From an uncultured Solirubrobacter sp. (GTDB lineage: Bacteria > Actinomycetota > Thermoleophilia > Solirubrobacterales > Solirubrobacteraceae): a stretch of 17,095 bases of DNA. The translations under genes and the position numbers were made by a program. The DNA is taken from NCBI GenBank assembly GCA_937871635.1, contig CALMNS010000258.1:1-17095 (forward strand), written 5' to 3'. Under the pieces are notes generated by a model. It was not told the origin of the DNA. It worked only from the letters and a program-made list of their open reading frames with translations, and did no database searches. Shown piece after piece: positions 14,570 to 17,095 of the stretch (position 1 is its first letter; each line of letters begins with the position of its first letter).

Positions 14570-16164
14570 GCGCGACGAGGAGGTCCCAGGGCGACGCGCT
14601 CGACCGGATCGCCAAGGCCGGCACCTACCGCACCCTGGGTGAGCAGACCCTGAGTCCGGCCGAGGAGCGCTTCGAGAAGGGGCGCCGCACGGTGGGCCTG
14701 GTCCTCGCGCCGCTGGTCCTGATCGTCTTCCTGCTGCTCCCGCTCGACATGGAGGTCGCGCAGCAGCGCCTGGCGGCCGCGTTGCTGTTCGTCATCGTGT
14801 TGTGGATCTCCGAGGCGATCCCGATTCCGATCGGTGGCCTGCTCGGGATCGCGGTCATCGTGCTCATCGGCGTCGCGCCGGCCGACGACGTGATCGCGCC
14901 GTTCGGCTCCACCACAATCCTCGTCTTCATCGGGGCGTTCATCATCGCCCAGGCGATGCTCCGCCACGGTCTCGCGCGCCGGTTCGCGTTCCGCGTTCTG
15001 GCGATCCCGGGGGTCGGCAAGAGCACGAGGAGAACGATCATCGCCTTCGGGGCGATCACCTGCCTCCTGTCGGCGTTCGTGTCCAACACCGCGACGGTGG
15101 CCATGCTGCTGCCGACCGCGATCGCGATCCTCGGCACCATCGCGAACATCATCGAGGACAAGGAGGGAAGCGAGGGCTTCGATCCGCTGAAGCTCAGGGT
15201 CGGCGTCGCGTTGATGCTGATGCTCGCCTACGGCGCGAGCGTCGGCGGGCTGCTCACGCCGGTCGGCAGCCCCCCGAACCTGATCGGCCGCGGTCTCATC
15301 GAGGAGGCCACTGGGGAGCGCATCTCGTTCGCGGAATGGGTGGCGACGGCCTTCCCGATCTGCGCCGGCATGTTCGGGGTGCTGTGCGTGATCCTGCTCC
15401 TGCTCAACAAGCCGGAGATCAAGCGACTGGACGGCGTCGAGGAGTACGTGGCCGCCGAGCGAGCGGAGATGGGGCCGCTGTCGCGCAAGGAGAAGAACAC
15501 GCTGATCGCGTTCGCGGTGGCGGTGACGCTGTGGATCGCTCCCGGCATCGTCGCGCTCATCGCCGGTGACGAGTCGAAGGCCTACGAGGACGTCAGCAAC
15601 CGCCTCGACGAGGGGATCGTGGCGGTGCTCGCCGCCTCGCTGCTGTTTATCCTTCCCAACAACTGGAAAGAGCGCGAGTTCACGCTCACCTGGAACGAGG
15701 CCAAGGAGATCGACTGGGGCACGATCCTCCTGTTCGGCTCGGGAATCGTCTTCGGCGCGATGCTGCAGGACACCGGCCTGGCGGAGACGATCGGCAAGTC
15801 GGGCGCCGACACGTTCGGCGTCGACTCCCAGATCACGATCACCGTCTTCGCGGTCATCCTCGCGATCGTCATCTCCGAGACGACGAGCAACACGGCGAGC
15901 GCGTCGGTCGTCGTGCCGATCGTGATCCCGGTGGCGATGGCGGCGGGCGTCGACCCGTTCGTGCCGGCCCTGGCCGCCACCTTCGCCGCCTCGTTCGGCT
16001 TCATGCTGCCGGTGTCCACGCCCCAGAACGCCATCGTCTACGGCTCGGGCCTGGTACCCATCACCCAGATGGTGCGCAACGGCTTCTCCTTCGACGTCCT
16101 CGGCGCGATCCTGATCGTGATCGGGGTGCCGATCATGGTCGGCGTACTCGGGATCGGCGGCTGA
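14566..16164 (+). CDS. DASS/SLC13-family dicarboxylate:cation symporter
   Basis: A 532-residue membrane transporter of the divalent anion:Na+ symporter family. The first 42 residues are hydrophilic and charged, followed by about 11 hydrophobic segments plus re-entrant hairpins. The two diagnostic Ser-Asn-Thr motifs are present: S173-N174-T175 (SAFVSNTATVAM) and S441-N442-T443 (ETTSNTASASVV). The following proline-containing motifs, TPVGSPPNLIG at 231-241 and LPVSTPQNAIVYGSG at 481-495, fit the substrate and sodium sites. A charged cytoplasmic loop lies around 285-312. It overlaps and follows the tartrate/D-malate dehydrogenase gene, so malate, tartrate or a related dicarboxylate is the likely cargo. 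The ATG at 14566 sits in the coupling overlap. No regulator is in the window. A hairpin follows the stop. Confidence 0.93.
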   Translation: MSATRRSQGDALDRIAKAGTYRTLGEQTLSPAEERFEKGRRTVGLVLAPLVLIVFLLLPLDMEVAQQRLAAALLFVIVLWISEAIPIPIGGLLGIAVIVLIGVAPADDVIAPFGSTTILVFIGAFIIAQAMLRHGLARRFAFRVLAIPGVGKSTRRTIIAFGAITCLLSAFVSNTATVAMLLPTAIAILGTIANIIEDKEGSEGFDPLKLRVGVALMLMLAYGASVGGLLTPVGSPPNLIGRGLIEEATGERISFAEWVATAFPICAGMFGVLCVILLLLNKPEIKRLDGVEEYVAAERAEMGPLSRKEKNTLIAFAVAVTLWIAPGIVALIAGDESKAYEDVSNRLDEGIVAVLAASLLFILPNNWKEREFTLTWNEAKEIDWGTILLFGSGIVFGAMLQDTGLAETIGKSGADTFGVDSQITITVFAVILAIVISETTSNTASASVVVPIVIPVAMAAGVDPFVPALAATFAASFGFMLPVSTPQNAIVYGSGLVPITQMVRNGFSFDVLGAILIVIGVPIMVGVLGIGG

Positions 16165-16165
16165 A

Positions 16166-16179
16166 CGGGGTTCGCCCCG
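16166..16179 (+). terminator. UUCG-loop hairpin after the transporter gene
   Basis: CGGGG-TTCG-CCCCG forms a 5-bp stem with the very stable UUCG tetraloop, two bases after the transporter stop. No T run follows. The short stem makes it a likely but not certain terminator; mRNA 3'-end stabilisation is an alternative. Confidence 0.55.
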
Positions 16180-16245
16180 GCCCGTTGGGGTCGGCCGGCG
16201 CGGAAATCCTAGGGGAAGAGGTGGGGTGCTCCCGCGATGCCCGAT

Positions 16246-16258
16246 CCCCGGTTCGGGG
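16246..16258 (+). repeat. Small hairpin in the leader of the secreted-protein gene
   Basis: CCCCG and CGGGG flank a three-base loop (GTT), 43 bases before the ATG at 16302. It could be part of a second terminator for the upstream transporter or a 5' leader structure. Short stems of this composition occur by chance in such GC-rich DNA. No convincing promoter is visible in this 137-base gap. Confidence 0.2.
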
Positions 16259-16301
16259 CGACAGTGGTCACCGTTCTCGTCCACCTTCGAAGGGAGCCAC
16301 C

Positions 16302-16670
16302 ATGACCCGCATCACCCGCATCGCCGCCACTGGCCTCGCCGTCGCCTCTGTCGTCCCCGCCGCCGCCCTCGGGGCCGCCGCGCTCGACCTCCGGGGCGCG
16401 GCCAGCTTGCGCCAGATCGACGACGACCGCGCGAAGGTCACGTTCGCGGTCGACGACCCGATCTCCGGCAAGCGCAAGGGGGCCGCACAGCTCGCCGGCA
16501 AGGAGCGCGCCTCGCTCCGGCCCGACGGCCGCCACGGGAACGACTACCGCTACCGGGCGACCTTCGACGACACGGAGGGCCTCGAGGCCGGCAAGCGCTA
16601 CACGGTCCGCATCGAGGCCCGCGGTCACGCCCCGAAGACCCTGAGGCTCAAGCTGATCGACCAGCGCTAG
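16302..16670 (+). CDS. Small secreted hypothetical protein
   Basis: A 122-residue protein with an N-terminal signal peptide: Arg at 3 and 6, then a hydrophobic core from about residue 7 to 22 (IAATGLAVASVVPAAA) and probable cleavage around the LGAAA region, residues 23-27. The mature part of about 95 residues is rich in Arg, Lys and Asp and looks beta-stranded (AKVTFAVDDP, YRYRATF, YTVRIEARG, LRLKLI), perhaps an Ig-like or jelly-roll fold. The ATG has the excellent AAGGGAG at 16290-16296, five bases upstream, so this start is firm; the frame is open further upstream without a signal. No cysteine, anchor or enzyme motif is seen. It is flanked by hairpins, so it is likely a single-gene unit. 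I do not recognise the family. Confidence 0.75.
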   Translation: MTRITRIAATGLAVASVVPAAALGAAALDLRGAASLRQIDDDRAKVTFAVDDPISGKRKGAAQLAGKERASLRPDGRHGNDYRYRATFDDTEGLEAGKRYTVRIEARGHAPKTLRLKLIDQR

Positions 16671-16687
16671 CCACGCGATCCATCCGC

Positions 16688-16716
16688 GGCCGGCGGAGCC
16701 CACTGCTCCGCCGGCC
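16688..16716 (+). terminator. Strong hairpin after the secreted-protein gene
   Basis: A perfect 12-bp inverted repeat, GGCCGGCGGAGC and GCTCCGCCGGCC, with a CCACT loop, begins 17 bases after the stop at 16670. It has no T tract but is the longest perfect stem in the window. A rho-independent-like terminator isolating the PhzF gene is the natural reading. Confidence 0.75.
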
Positions 16717-16759
16717 GTGGGCGTGCCGCCCACCACCAACCCGACCGAGGCTCTCCCGC

Positions 16760-17095
16760 ATGTCCGCACCCGACGTCCTGCGCTACTCCGCCTTCACCCA
16801 CCGCGGCCTGGGCGGCAATCCCGCCGGGGTCGTCCTCGATGCCCGCGGGCTCGATCCGTCCGCGCGCCTCGCCCTCGCGGCCGAGCTCGGCTACTCCGAG
16901 AGCGCGTTCGTGGAGCCTGGCGCGGCGGCCGGCGAGTACCGCGTGCAGTACTTCAGCCCGCTCGCCGAGGTGCCGTTCTGCGGCCACGCGACGGTCGCGA
17001 CGGCCGTGGCGCTCGCCGACCGCGACGGCGCCGGCCTCCTGTCGCTCGACACGCGCGCGGGCCGGATCGAGGTCGAGACCCGGGCCACCCCGGGC
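16760..17095 (+). CDS. PhzF-family isomerase (3' end cut off by window)
   Basis: The first 112 residues of a PhzF/YddE-family protein, still open at the window end. Matching stretches: GGNPAGVVL at 18-26, E47 in GYSESAFVE (the catalytic glutamate position of PhzF), YRVQYFSPLAEVPFCGHATVATAVAL at 60-85. Full members have about 260-300 residues in two similar domains, so about 60 percent is missing. Founding members isomerise DHHA in phenazine synthesis, but most homologues are of unknown function; no other phenazine gene is present. The ATG at 16760 has weak upstream signals (GAGG near 16747-16750) and fits the family N-terminus. It follows the hairpin at 16688-16716. Confidence 0.9.
   Translation, partial: MSAPDVLRYSAFTHRGLGGNPAGVVLDARGLDPSARLALAAELGYSESAFVEPGAAAGEYRVQYFSPLAEVPFCGHATVATAVALADRDGAGLLSLDTRAGRIEVETRATPG

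Noticed and set aside
13378..16284. A 968-residue open frame on the minus strand opposite the dehydrogenase and transporter genes
   Set aside because: Its product is a low-complexity Arg/Asp/His-rich string with no domain, as expected from the shadow of GC-rich codons; the plus-strand genes have clear families.
16760..17095. A phenazine biosynthesis locus
   Set aside because: Only the start of one PhzF-family gene is present; this family is widespread outside phenazine producers and no phzA-E/G partner is seen.

Overview
This window is about 17 kb of very GC-rich bacterial DNA with tightly packed genes, many TGATG/ATGA start-stop overlaps, and protein families typical of Actinomycetota (a helix-turn-helix/MmyB-type regulator, two-component flavin monooxygenases, one-domain extradiol dioxygenases). 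A soil actinobacterium, possibly of the Thermoleophilia/Solirubrobacterales kind, is my inference; no rRNA or tRNA is present to settle it. It reads as a chromosomal catabolic neighbourhood: sugar uptake, aromatic ring attack and dicarboxylate use.

Layout. 1-2632: the end of a sugar ABC importer operon of the Frc (fructose/mannose/ribose) type, frcB (5' end cut off)-frcC-frcA, closed by a strong hairpin shared with a convergent MFS exporter-like gene (2692-3879, minus). 3880-4831: a low-information stretch with a decayed LacI-type regulator fragment, an orphan 125-aa hypothetical gene and a promoter/operator region. 4832-11262: a seven-gene co-directional catabolic cluster plus one gene relic. 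It holds a FadR-type GntR regulator, a RibB-like protein that has lost both textbook metal ligands, a 57-aa mini-gene coupled at both ends, a class D flavin monooxygenase (HsaA/HpaB-like), a flavin reductase fused to a GntR/FCD sensor module, an internally deleted fumarylacetoacetate hydrolase relic, a one-domain extradiol dioxygenase, and an MhpA-like FAD hydroxylase. 11373-13267: a YdbC/PdxI-type aldo-keto reductase divergent from an XRE/MmyB-type regulator. 13484-16164: a tartrate/D-malate dehydrogenase coupled to a DASS (SLC13) dicarboxylate transporter. 16302-16670: a small secreted protein. 16760-end: the start of a PhzF-family isomerase.

How the genes work together. The central cluster looks like a pathway for a phenolic compound. 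A reductase supplies reduced flavin to the class D oxygenase, the MhpA-like enzyme could hydroxylate a second phenol, and the extradiol dioxygenase would open the resulting catechol. The downstream hydrolase/hydratase step is missing from the window; the only FAH-family gene is a deletion relic. The substrate is not decided by the sequence. The three most interesting items are the reductase-GntR/FCD fusion, whose recognition helix is degenerate (suggesting a substrate-sensing allosteric domain rather than a repressor), the RibB-like protein with altered catalytic residues, and the conserved-looking mini-gene squeezed between them.
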